A DNA stretch of 64,000 nucleotides. Origin: Isoperla grammatica (Eukaryota > Arthropoda > Insecta > Plecoptera > Perlodidae). The translations under genes were made by a program, and so were the position numbers. Where the stretch lies: contig OX246741.1 in assembly GCA_945910005.1 (NCBI GenBank), positions 51,238,625-51,302,624 on the forward strand, written 5' to 3'. Shown one piece after another: positions 34,397-45,196 of the stretch (positions within the stretch are counted from its first letter, which is position 1; each line of letters opens with the position of its first letter). Under the pieces are notes generated by a model. It made no database searches, was not told the DNA's origin, and was given only the letters and a program-made list of their open reading frames with translations.

Positions 34397-35744
34397 CTAT
34401 TTAAAATAATTAAATGTAGGCATAGAAAGACAAATGTTCGTGGTGACATGACTGACTACTTCTAGAGTTCTTATAATAATGCTAAGGGTTTTCTGCGAAA
34501 TATGCAAACAGATACATAGAACATAATTATTGTAACGGTGAACATAATTTGCATATGATTTTGAAACCAATGAGCTAGATATACTGTCAATGAAAAGTGA
34601 AAGACAGCTAAATGGAATAGAAAGAAGCGATATCGAAATTGAGGTGAGAAACTGAAAATAATAAGATTAAATGCTATATTATATATCATTTTATCAAATT
34701 TATGAGGAACATATTGCTGAAGACCTAAAGACGAGAGGAGAGAACTGGGAGCAAGTAGAGGAAGAATGATTGTGGGAAGATAGGAAGAGGTGGGAAGATT
34801 TGTCTGTGAAACCCAAGCTGACCCTGCCAGAAGCAGGAAACGGATCAAATGGATCAAATTTTATCAAAGCAAATTAATTTCAAGATTTATTATGAAGGAG
34901 ATAACATACATGGGTTGTGCGCTTTCATCTCCACTGAAACCAGACCAAACAACTCGAAACGAAAGAAGAAACACAGCAAAGCAACTCATGTCTACAAGTG
35001 GCAGACAGAGCGACGTCCCACTGCGTGAGGTCTCTACCGCAACTACTTACTCTCTGCCGTCGCCGCTGTACACACTCACCGACAGAAAGCAAAAAACAGT
35101 TTCGCTCACATGTTTTTGTTTGTTTGCACTGCGGGTGTTGCTCCGAACAACAAACACCACTTAGGTGTAGTTTTAAATCGTCGTTACTTCCATATGTGAA
35201 GCCGCTGTCGTTAATGGATATGAAAAGGAAAACAAAACGGAAAGTTTGTTGAAGTTTGTATTAACTTGGCTGTATTTCAAAGATTATCCCAGGGGTCTAA
35301 CCTAGATGATTAGTCTTGGTATGACGAAATGCGATTACTGCATTGCACGTGTTTTATGACACGTGTGACCGGCGGGTGACACGTGGTGTCGTTTATAGAT
35401 CTGGATCACACGTGTGACTGTTCGAGAGGTTGTCGGTTCTATTCCCAGAACGTTAATCCTAACTAGCAAGTTTTAGTATTCATCAGTCAGAACGTGAATT
35501 CTGGGGTCCATTTTGAAAATTTCTTCGAAAGTATTAAAACACGCTCATACCACGTGAGTAAACTACTGGCTAGTCTTGCGCACTAAATATCTAAGCCAAT
35601 CAGCGGTTGGGATATCAAATCAGCTGACAAATAAAATATTTAGTTTTTACTCAAAGACCGGGCAATAATTTGGTAAACTTGATTTGTGAAAACGAAACAT
35701 TATTTATCATCAATAAATCTTTTAGTCTTGTGGGTTTATTTTGA
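34397..35744. other. Noncoding stretch
   Basis: Two ORFs of 124-128 codons exist on opposite strands (34471-34857 minus, 34790-35164 plus), but neither has domain-like sequence. CACGTGT motifs cluster at 35347-35417, and a B-box-like GGTTCTATTCCC lies near 35434. Confidence 0.4.
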
Positions 35745-35890
35745 ATCAAATGCAGAAAGAAGGTGAAGGGTTCAATTCACGGTTTGGGCTAGGGTTTTTT
35801 TCTATTCCTGAAACATATTTTAATGTATAACGGAATATATGTAAACGGTTATTTAGTGCAGTCATAGCAACGAGGTACATGATAAATGAT
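35745..35890 (+). mobile_element. Truncated SINE sharing the central block
   Basis: A B-box-like GGGTTCAATTC near 35768 is followed by GTAAACGGTTATTTAGTGC / CATAGCAACGAG / CATGATAAAT, a diverged version of the central SINE block. The 3' body of the larger family is missing. Confidence 0.5.
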
Positions 35891-36589
35891 ATAATGCCCA
35901 CTTCTGAAAAAATTCTTGTGATAAAAATGTATTTCTTGTTTAATACATATGGCGTCGTGTATTTCCACGTTTCACTAACTCGTCAGGTAGCCCCCCCCCC
36001 ACTCTCTCTCTGTCCTATTCCAATATTCCCTCACGCCACCTCCGGACAGAACAGTCTACACTATTGCATGATCAACAAAAACTTCCCAACGTGGTCTAGA
36101 CTACATCCCCTCCCCCCCCCCCCCGCCACTACTTCCTATACTTGTTTGCCTTCTCATTTACCATCACTCACCAGTCACCACCTTCCCGTACCATGTATAA
36201 CATTGCATGTACCCTTATTACCCTGTACTTCCCCCCAACTGACCCACGCTTGATGTTTGCTAATTTATTGCCCCTCATAATTTCATTTTGACCGATCCAT
36301 TTCTTTATAGCTGGTGTATTAAATTTTTCATATATTAATATGGAACACTGTAAGCACACACTACCAATACTTAATACTTAACACTTTAGTTGACATAGCA
36401 GTACTGTGTGGCAGACACGTAACGTATAACTAACGTTGTTGTCAATCTATTTCGGAGTAGGGGATGGAGCGAGTAGGGGATGGAGAGGAAGTAGAGGAGA
36501 GCTATATAACTGAGCGGCTTTGCGATAGCGGGTGTTATTCTGTTAGCATCACTGTCCAGAGTTCCCCCTCGTGACAGTTGTTCGTGTCA

Positions 36590-36720
36590 GTGTCAACACT
36601 CCACGAAGGTCCCTGAAGAAGCCCATTGCAATATGGGCAAAACGTTGGATTGGTTCAACCTTTTGACACAGTTATACTCGGAAAACCACGGTAGTATAAC
36701 TTTGTTGTCGTTTCCATTGA
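36590..36720 (+). mobile_element. Penelope-like element end with degenerate hammerhead motif
   Basis: CCTGAAGAAGCCCATTGCAA then TATGGGCAAAACGTTGGATT has the CTGANGA core, a stem II (GCCCAT/ATGGGC) and AAAAC where hammerheads need GAAAC. This CTGAAGAAG...AACGTT hairpin is characteristic of Penelope-like element termini. The core G-to-A change would inactivate cleavage. Confidence 0.5.
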
Positions 36721-37895
36721 GCTGCCAAAGTAACTTATTCTCTCGTTGTAGGTGATTTGATTAAAGAATTGTGTGATATAATCCAACAACGATTACTCTA
36801 GGTTTCAATTCTTTTAATAATCGCATTTTGTTCAATAAATTTAATTTAATTTAAAATCATTTTTATTCTTTATTTTCTTAACAAAAGTACACACAAGTAA
36901 TAACCAAAAACACAAAATGTATCACAAATGAAAATTTAAGACATAATTCCACAGAGAAAAGAACCTCATGTAGAGTAAAAGCCTTGTATGTGGACTGAGA
37001 AACTAAATGAAGAATCTAATCTAGTTTTAAGAATGAGATTTTGTGCAATATTTCCAGATTTTCTTTCAAATATTAGTAAAACAAGATACACACTCAGGTA
37101 ATTTCACCCACTCTGTACAGGCGATGACTATCCAAGACTTGACACCCCTGACTTTAAGCCTTATCGACCATTTCAAGTCAACTTTCCCGTACTACAATAA
37201 TATGAGAGTTCAATAATTCGTGCTCATCCGGGACTATCGGTAATCTAAATTGTACACAGTTCCATTCAGCTCGGATTACTGGTTCTTTGTTAAAACTAGG
37301 GTTGGTTTTGTGTTAACTTATATGTTGTGATTATTTTCATAAACAATGGACGTTCATGATTACCAAATAATATATATTTTTTTTTAAATTTTTATGTTGC
37401 TTTGAAAAAAAAAAGTTTGTTTAAATATCTATGTTGGTTTGAAAAACACTCATGATTTTTCTTCTTTTCTTCCAGTCTTAACATTTCTTTTTATATGTCG
37501 GTTACAACATACGCATGCCGTGGTACGTATTCCAAACTTTGTCCGTCTCTCTTATTAGTCCGTTCCTTTCGCCATTGAGTTATATTCTCTAGTATCCTTT
37601 GACCCTTCTATTCTAAAACTGGGTCAAATTAAACGACTATTCAGTAAAAGCTGACAAAATCTTAAGTCTATCGTAGACAGCATAAGACGCATAGGCTTAA
37701 TATTTAATTGTTTCCGTTCGGATCACAAAGAAAGCAATTTAAAATCTAAATTAGGAAAAGCGACGTGGGTAGATATTAATACACTATCTGGATTGTGTCC
37801 TAAAATTGTGTTGTGCTTTCATTTAATGAGAATATCTTGACATCTCAGCATCCGCTGCCTTTCTCAGACACGAGGGTGGTAGATGAGGGTGCAGT
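36721..37895. other. AT-rich noncoding DNA
   Basis: I see no ORF of interest, no splice-bounded exon and no transposon terminus. Confidence 0.5.
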
Positions 37896-38229
37896 AAATA
37901 AATTTAAAAAATAAATTCGTATTTATAGAGTCTACCCACTCAGTAATAAAACAGATTTTCAGTGGGGTACTATAATTTAAAGCGACTAAACCAACCCTGT
38001 AGACTCCGAACACCATTGACGAGTGAGCGATAACCGATCGGTATTTCAAATATGAAACACATGAATCAGTGATTGGATAGTGCGAACACCTGCAGACAAA
38101 TGCCCGAATCAACAAGGCTGATTCAGAACAACTTTGAATATATTGAGTGCTTTGTTGCTAGGACGACTCCAAAGTCACCGTTTGCATATTCTTAAGCCAA
38201 GAAGTGATGGAATTGAATCCATATTAGAT
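37896..38229 (-). mobile_element. tRNA-derived SINE, copy 2 (5'-truncated)
   Basis: This is a minus-strand copy of the body and tail of the 33977-34396 family, including the central block (CGGTGACTTTGGAGTCGTCC). The tRNA head is missing. Confidence 0.75.
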
Positions 38230-39329
38230 CATACTGTTAAAACAACTCCCTGAACAATGTTTAAATAAACCCCAGTTAAACGAAGTATTTGGTAAAGTGG
38301 GTACGCAATACATACAGATATATTTATTCACTCAGTAACATCACCATACGTAAAGAAGATATACGTAGCGTTTTCTTCATGATAGATATTTTGTATTAAG
38401 TTACTTGAAGTATCACAAACAGCAAACATACCATGACATATTTGAGAGTATATGTGCTACAATTCCATTGTTAATAAAACCTCTATGTAGATGTAATACC
38501 GAAGTAACATCTGGTAGTGATCTTGACTTCGCTGTTCGTAGTAAGTTGTCTTTTGTACTAGATACGGTTTCAGTCGAGCTTCCCGGGAAACAATATTAGA
38601 TTTCTCCTCTTTTGTTTTCTTGTCTGGTTCCATGCATGCAATCTCCAAGCAACAGATGGCTCACGGCTCCCTCGACTACAATTGACGACTTGCGATGGGA
38701 GGAGCTTATTTTAGTTTCCCGCGCGCTCCAGAGATGGCGCGCGAGAAGTGAGGAAACATTCTTGAGAAAACGATGGATCCCATGCTATTGTTACGGGAGC
38801 ACGCTTAGGGAAAATGTTTAAATTTGTTTAAAAATTTCGAGATGAGTGTAGTTTTCAAGTATTTTAGTCACGAAGGAAGCCAGAGGCTACTCAAAGAAAG
38901 TTACAGCTTGTTTGTACCTTCCTTTTTGAAAGAGTTTTGGACCGCTGAAAATCAGGTGGCAGGCACTGTTCTTGTCAAGGCTAGAAGTGTACCTACGTGT
39001 TTTTAATTAGTTAATTTAGTTATATTAATGATGCACTCATATGTCTGCTATTATGCACGGTTTACTGTTTAATATTTCTAGTTTGTAAAACATTAGAATT
39101 CATGATTTAAAGATAATAATGCAGACATATATTACCGCCACTATAATGCACGCCTACTTGGGGCCTAGATGACAGGTAGGGCCTCTACCTGTCACCTGTC
39201 TTTGAAACTAGGGCTTTGGCTGGATTTAGCCTAGCGTAGGCCTACATTTTCCTAGCCTCTAGTCTAGGCCTAGCCCTGCCTATGCGTGCAGGCTATTTAT
39301 GTAACTATTAACTTTCATGAATTAATTAA
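38230..39329. other. Noncoding, possible regulatory stretch
   Basis: A GC-richer block at 38.60-38.80 kb (GATGGCTCACGGC, GCGCGCTCCAGAGATGGCGCGCG) may be a promoter or a short foldback (GCGCGC...GCGCGC). GGCCTA-rich sequence lies at 39.16-39.29 kb. No supported exon is present. Confidence 0.35.
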
Positions 39330-39641
39330 TTAACTGTTACGATTAACTCTGATCCTCGGTGCTTTCAGCTTTCTTGGGGAAGTAAAACTTAACACACTTG
39401 GGATTGCATCCTTCTTGAAGCAATTTTTGCTGCCGTTTACAGCTTCCCTCAAGTCTGTTGGGATGAAATGACTAGAACACACTGTCACTGTTGACGAAAC
39501 GGCTTGGTTCCTTCTGCTGTCGCGGCGTATTTTAATTTCCCATATCTTTCTTAGCTTCGCATCTTTGAGAAACAAATGAAATGATATGCCAGGAACTGTA
39601 GCATTATTTTTGCATCTAGGAACACAACAATAACGCGGCAT
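39330..39641 (-). CDS. THAP-domain zinc-finger protein (103 aa, possibly first exon or THAP-only gene)
   Basis: THAP domains are C2CH zinc-coordinating DNA-binding modules found in animal transcription regulators and P-element-like transposases. Residues 1-85 show the full signature: MPRYCCVPRCKNN with Cys 5 or 6 and Cys 10, hydrophobic FHLF, KIWEIKIRRD carrying the invariant Trp, VCSSHF giving the CxxH pair, and late DAIPSVL with the conserved Pro. The remaining 18 residues are basic. Most THAP proteins are longer, so later exons or a decayed transposase are possible. No DDE domain is seen to the left. The start is the first residue of a canonical THAP fold. A CG-rich promoter-like block lies directly upstream. 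Confidence 0.7.
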   Translation of the reverse strand: MPRYCCVPRCKNNATVPGISFHLFLKDAKLRKIWEIKIRRDSRRNQAVSSTVTVCSSHFIPTDLREAVNGSKNCFKKDAIPSVLSFTSPRKLKAPRIRVNRNS

Positions 39642-39840
39642 TGCTCATTCGCTATGGAAATCTACGCTCAAACTACCCAAAGTTCCCATATGTTCCATGC
39701 AAAACGGCTGCAATGTTTACTCACATACGCAGCCATGTTGGGGGCGGGTTGAACGCGTCACGTGAGCGTGACGTAGGTGGGAGGGAACATCCGAAGTCGT
39801 CAATTGTTGTCAGTGTCGGGTTTCGTGACAAACTTCACTG
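39642..39840 (-). promoter_or_regulatory. Promoter-like block upstream of the THAP ORF
   Basis: It contains a CACGTGA E-box, TGACGTAG CRE half-site, GGGGGCGGG GC box and GCCATGTTGG, all within 200 bp before the ATG and unlike the AT-rich surroundings. Confidence 0.45.
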
Positions 39841-40120
39841 ATCGTTATGCACTAAATATTAGTATTACTTTTTATTAAGAGAAAAGCTTAAGAAAATTAA
39901 AAACATTATATACGACTTCCTGTGACTTTGAAGTTGTAATTGAAAGTCGACCCCTACGCCTATAGAGCACTCAAAATACACTAGATGCATTCTGGTGGCA
40001 AGAAAATAAACTGCTAAAAAGAGTGGTTTGCTTGTCAGTTTTCATTGTTGTTTTATTGTTATTATTCATCAATGGCGCTGAAAGGAGGTTGCTTAGCAGT
40101 GCTATCTATGTTAGTTTTGA

Positions 40121-40242
40121 GTCAACAATAGGGGCAACCGTTGTTGCTATGGATTTGTTTTATATATGGGAAATAACAAAATATGCAAACAAACTGTTAC
40201 CTTGGTAACAACGGGGCATCCCTAGGTGTTAAAATTCCAGCC
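40121..40242. mobile_element. MITE family 'GTTGTTGC...CCCCTA', diverged copy
   Basis: The left half (ATAGGGGCAACCGTTGTTGC) is inverted at the right (GTAACAACGGGGCATCCCTA), with a central TATGGGAAATAAC shared with the copies at 45.96 and 55.80 kb. Confidence 0.55.
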
Positions 40243-40560
40243 TGTGTTTTTAGTAAAATGTTTGCTTATGTCGACGCCGTTGTTTGTAAAGTGACATTTA
40301 AATTTATGTTTCTTTTACCTACGTGATTCTATGTTAGTCTGTTTGTAATTTTCATATTACGGTGACAATAATAAACAAATTAATAATAATGAAAATAATA
40401 ATTTTGTGATTCCATGTGGCACCTAGAAAGATATAGCGTACCGGTAGTTGAGTGATTATTGATTTTGTGTAGTGTCATTGCGTTTTAAATTTAAATGTTT
40501 ACGACTAAACTCAACATGACAGCTAGAGCGTTGTCTCGCACTACCGATAAAATAAATTAT

Positions 40561-40632
40561 ATTAATAAATAAATTCACATCTAGGTTCTACCCACTCAGT
40601 AACGAAACTGATTTTTAGTGGGGGACTTTAAT
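40561..40632 (-). mobile_element. SINE 3' end, copy 3
   Basis: Only the tail of the 33977-34396 family is present: AAATAAATTCACATCTAGGT, then CTACCCACTCAGTAACGAAA. Confidence 0.6.
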
Positions 40633-40967
40633 TAATAATAAAAGCTACCCTTGACTATTATGTTCAGGAACCCAACAGTGCATGAACTTATGAAATTAAT
40701 AAGGAGGACTAACTAGATTGAGAGGGGTATTTGGGTAGAACTTTGATATGGACGAGTCCCTGTTGTCTTGCTCCATGCATGGCATCTTCTTACATTCTCA
40801 AGCAAGATATATATAACGGCTCTCTTGTCCCTACTGTGTAGCCAATGTCGAATACCGTGACAAAGTCACTGAAATGTGTGCGCGTACAGATAATATTTTA
40901 CAATTTGGGTAAAAGCTTAGAAAATATTAGAAGAAAACACGCTTGTTGTCTGACCTGGAGCCCGATT

Positions 40968-41105
40968 CTCTAAATCTGTGATAAATTTCTCACCGGTGTC
41001 TGTCGTTACGGAAGGCGAATGGATGGCTGTGATTGGGTCACAGCCTTCTCATAACGACCAAAACCGGTGATCACCTTATCGTTGACCATAGAGAATCAAG
41101 GCCCA
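40968..41105. mobile_element. Short foldback MITE, CCCGATTCTCTA termini
   Basis: CCCGATTCTCTA and CACCGGTGTCTGTCGTTACG on the left pair with CATAACGACCAAAACCGGTG and CATAGAGAATCAAGGCCC on the right. The centre is GATGGCTGTGATTGGGTCAC. There is no coding potential. Confidence 0.65.
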
Positions 41106-41982
41106 GGTGCTTTGAAACAATGGTTATCAGTTATAGTGAAAACACGTTGAAGCTAGGCTCAGATATTGCCGGTGTATCAAAGTTGACATGTGTGTCACAT
41201 ATGTGTGGTATATTATACATTATCTAATTGAGACGTAAATAACGGTAAAGATGCAATTAATATGGAGTAAAAGAATGCAAGTGTCCAAATGCGTGAGCTA
41301 AAACTTCACCGGTATCATGTAAGACACGTTTTTAAACCATTCGATTAAGAAAAAAATAGAGCGAATTTCTGTCAAAACCAATGCAATACTAATGATAATA
41401 AAATTATTCAGCACATGCATCTAAAAGACACATTGTGTGTATACGGAGTTATAGAATGTTTAAATAATAGCGGTCCAATCGAATTATGGCTTCATTTTAA
41501 ACATGTTCAATCACAAAATATCAAGTTGCCTCAATCAAAAAACAAATGCCCATTTTATCAAACTTTTTGCCCAAACTTTGAATCCTTCGATTGTTGTTTT
41601 GATTACGAAAACTTTCAAAATTGATTATAAAACGTGAAAACCCTTTTCCTATTATCTGTGGACAAAATTGATTGCATCGTAAACCGTGAGTACAACAAAC
41701 CATTTCACTACGTTAATACTGCATTAAAGTGAATGTTTATGGTTCTGTTATTTATGTATGTCCCATATAATGTGGCTCTTAGCGAGGTGTTCAATCACGC
41801 AATGTGTTGTTGGAGGGTATTGCACTTAAAATTAATTACACATACTTATAGTTATAGCATTACCTATAATCAAGTCATAATATTTCGTTCACATCTGAGG
41901 TGTACGAGCGCTTGAGATTAAGAAAATAACTAACTTATTCACAAAGAATAGCACATTTTATGTCTGCCATTTGATTCAACAA
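41106..41982. other. AT-rich noncoding DNA
   Basis: Small ORFs of 60-69 codons lack any recognisable feature. I see no repeats or exon boundaries. Confidence 0.5.
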
Positions 41983-42395
41983 ACATTAAACCTGCTTTCA
42001 ATGCAGAAGGTCCCCGGTTCAAATCCCACTTCAGGCAGAAGTTTTTTAACTTCTAATGTGGATTCAATTATATTACTGTTTGGCTTAGGAATAAGTAAAC
42101 GGTGACTTTGGAGCCGTCCTAGCAACGAAGCACTCAATAAATTCAAAGTTGGTGTGAATCGGCCTTGTTGATTCTGGCATTTGTCCGCAGATGTTTGCAC
42201 TGTCCAATCACTGATTCATATGTTTCGTATTTGAAATATCGATCTTTGATTGGTTATCGCTCACTCGTCGATGGTGTTCGAAGCCTACAGGGTTGGTTCA
42301 GTCACTTGCAATTAAAGTCCCCCACTGCAAATCAGTTAAGTTACTGAGTGGGTAGACTCTAAATGTGAATTTAATTATTTATTTATTTATTTAAG
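41983..42395 (+). mobile_element. tRNA-derived SINE, copy 4
   Basis: The head is truncated at its 5' side but keeps the B-box GGTTCAAATCC. The full body, central block and (ATTT)n tail match the 33977 copy. Confidence 0.8.
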
Positions 42396-43180
42396 GTTAA
42401 TTATACATGTGATTATACCATTTAATTAGTTGTGGCGCTGGAGGAAGTAAGTATGGAACAGGTATTAAACAAGGGAATGTTTGCTTTAATTACAATGTGT
42501 ATTATGATAACCTGATCCATTGCACGTACAATAAACACTACAATATGGAGTAGGGTATCCAAATAGTTACAAGTACAGAAGAATGGCAACGATGGTTTTT
42601 TAGATACAAGTAATCACGATTTGATTCAAGTTTGGCCAATACCAGCAAACTATAGATCACCTACCGATTACGAAGGAATGTTCGTTAATATTATTTATTT
42701 AACAATTAAAAATATGTTTTGTCCAGTTTTGAATCAAATGTTTACGTTTCAGTTTAAATATAATATATTAAATATGTTACACATATTATGTGAGATTGTT
42801 GGAATTAAATGAAACAGACCGTGTTTTGCATGCACTAGTAACAAATGTTTGCTTTTTCAACCTTCTGGGTTTTAATAATTGTATAGATTTAATTACTTAT
42901 TTATTTGTTTGGAACATTTTTACTAGGGATACATTCAATAAAAATAAAATAAAACTCATTTATAATCGAAAAGATACCTGCGTTACCGATCGATAAGAAA
43001 TGTAGAAACATGAAGCAATGTTTTACAGATTCAATGATATTATTTCGCCTAACCGAGCGCGTTAGTAATGATATAGCAACATTCCTAGGACACATCAGAC
43101 GTGACACTGTTGAGAGTAATGACATATCCCAGTATCTTGACAGTATCATTGATTATTTCTACACTAAAAAGTTCTAATAA
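42396..43180. other. AT-rich noncoding DNA
   Basis: Nothing is supported here beyond short random-looking ORFs. Confidence 0.5.
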
Positions 43181-43727
43181 AGGCGGTTTCACACAAAAAC
43201 ATAAGGCATAAGATTTAAGGTTTAACGCATAGTCGTAATGTTGGATCATAGGAAACACGTACTGGCATTCACACAAATGCACTTGTTTTAAGACATAGTT
43301 TTAACGCATAATTTTCTGTTTTAAGGCATAAGAAAGTTGACCAATGTTCAACTTTATGCTTAAACCTTAAAACAACGCACGAAAAACTTGAGTCAAAGAA
43401 GCATCTACTTTAAAACGTTATGACTACCACAGTCATGTACGTCACCGAATAATAATAACATTCGGCGGGAAAAGTGTGGTTGGTAGGTTATGGTCGATTG
43501 GCACTGTTGACACTTCAGAATGGAATTTAGCAACGAAGAATTTATCGTTTATCAGAACAAATTATGTAGTAGCCTACAGTATTTGGCCGCAACCTCCAAA
43601 GAACTTCAACGAGTGCCATGTCTTCTCATAAACTCTTTGTGCTAACGTTTCTATGTATACCAGCACCCCTTAAGTACTATGCGTTAAGCCTTAAATCTTA
43701 TGTCATGTTTTTTGTGTGAAACCGCCT
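43181..43727. mobile_element. Internally deleted PIF/Harbinger element, TAA target duplication
   Basis: AGGCGGTTTCACACAAAAAC and ATAAGGCATAAGATTTAAGG on the left are matched inverted on the right (TTATGTC, TTTTTTGTGTGAAACCGCCT), flanked by TAA (43178-43180 and 43728-43730). Inside, an ATG at 43520 opens MEFSNEEFIVYQNKLC and LQYLAATSKELQRVP. Such a short N-terminal fragment is expected of a Harbinger transposase, but the DDE domain is gone. Confidence 0.7.
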
Positions 43728-44418
43728 TAAGAACGAAATAACGCATTACGAACACGCTTTTCCAGAAAACAAACCATTCGAAATTTTCTTCGATTATCGA
43801 AGTTTGATTGAATATCGAATATCGATTATCGTGCGTATCACTAATATATGATTTTCAGAATTGAGCTAGAAAGCCGTAATTTGCTTTATCTAAGGGTCCT
43901 TGATAGTAATGTTAAGGTGCAATTTTCACTGTTGTGCATTGTTGTCATTGAAGATCTAGAGGACCGTGATTAGCTCTAAAATTCGTATCACATCGGCTGT
44001 TCAGCACCTCAGGCAGGCCACGCACGACAAAGCTCGTGGATGGGACCTTTTTCAACAGCCCTCACCGAAGCAATTATCGTTGGCGACCATCTGCGGGATG
44101 GACTCCGAACGTCTCAAAAGAACTTATTTACAACCTGTCATACCCATGTATTCATTTGGAGGGAAAAGGGACTTGGGGGTGACTATAAATAGTTATTCAA
44201 AACATTGTAAAAATAGTTTTCGGCTTTCCGTCATCATAATGTTATAAAAAGCGTACCATTGAACGCGCAACGCTAAGACAATATAGCCACTTTTTTAATT
44301 TTAGCTGTAGCTCAATTTTTAGTCACACACATCCACCCACGTCCACATACATGTAATGTAGGGCACATCCAAAATACATGTAGGGGTTTTCATAATAATA
44401 TGTTTAAAAGCCTTATTC
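43728..44418. other. Repeat-like noncoding DNA
   Basis: TCTAAGGGTCC motifs at 43.89 kb recur at 44.89, 44.97 and 45.16 kb, and the GGCTGTTCAGCA block at 43.99 kb recurs inverted near 44.86 kb. Together these suggest one larger foldback from about 43.87 to 44.91 kb with other elements inserted. The 93-codon ORF at 43966 has no protein features. Confidence 0.35.
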
Positions 44419-44505
44419 ATGTGTAGCTCGTTGGTCTAGTGGGTTTATTCCTGCTTCCATTGCAGCGAATCGTGGGTTCGATTCTTGGTTCGGGTACGTT
44501 TTTTT
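44419..44505 (+). mobile_element. tRNA-like SINE head, different family
   Basis: A-box-like TAGCTCGTTGG, B-box GGTTCGATTC and a T-rich run (about 44499-44508) are present. The central block of the other SINEs is absent, so this is a separate family or a lone tRNA-like copy. Confidence 0.5.
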
Positions 44506-44943
44506 TTATTTTAACATAAACTGTATCTATGTGATACTGGTGTATACGAAAACCGTGACAAAATGAACAATGAATCGCATAATACATCATAATATAATAT
44601 AATGTCACCTGAAGCTACTGAAAATTATAACATGTGATTGTATAGACGGTAGCGCACATGTGGGGGAGGGGGTTGGGGCGGGGGTGATGAGGCGGATTCA
44701 CGGAATCAAACATTGTTCAGCACGGTTCTAAATTTGAAAGTATGCATTGTGCTAAAACTTTTTTTTTCACCCAAAACCCTTCGCCAACTGCGGTCAATTG
44801 TTCGCCGCGCAGACCTTTATTAAGGGTTGTCCCAAACGCTCGAGTCGGGTCCTTGCTGAACAGCCGACGTGATATCCAGCCAGTATATCTAAGGGTCCTA
44901 GATCAATTCTGAAAAAGGTGTATTAATTTTTACTGTGTTATGT

Positions 44944-45185
44944 ATAGCCCATTTCAAAAACTATCTAGGACCCTTTGTATGATTATCATGGCTTCAAGAA
45001 CAACAAAACACAACAATTAAAAACAGTTTTCAAATGTTATATCAAGATTCATTAATGCACACCAGATCATCATCTACTAACCTTGATTTCATGTTTTAAT
45101 TGTTGTTCATTGTTGCTAATAAAGATTTAGAGGACCGGGATGATAATCATACAAAGGGTCCTAGATAGTTTTTGAATGGTCTATT
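44944..45185. mobile_element. Foldback MITE just downstream of secreted-peptide gene B
   Basis: TAGCCCATTTCAAAAACTAT and CTAGGACCCTTTGTATGATT on the left are inverted on the right (AATCATACAAAGGGTCCTAG, ATAGTTTTTGAATGGTCTA). TA is a possible target duplication. The right end lies only 12 bp from the stop codon of gene B, so it may form that gene's 3' untranslated region. Confidence 0.65.
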
Positions 45186-45196
45186 GGTCATTGTTG

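Noticed and set aside
34471..35164. Overlapping 128- and 124-codon ORFs
   Set aside because: They lie on opposite strands, have no domain-like composition and no splice or promoter support.
43966..44247. 93-codon ORF
   Set aside because: It lies in foldback repeat sequence whose blocks recur inverted nearby, and the product is not protein-like.
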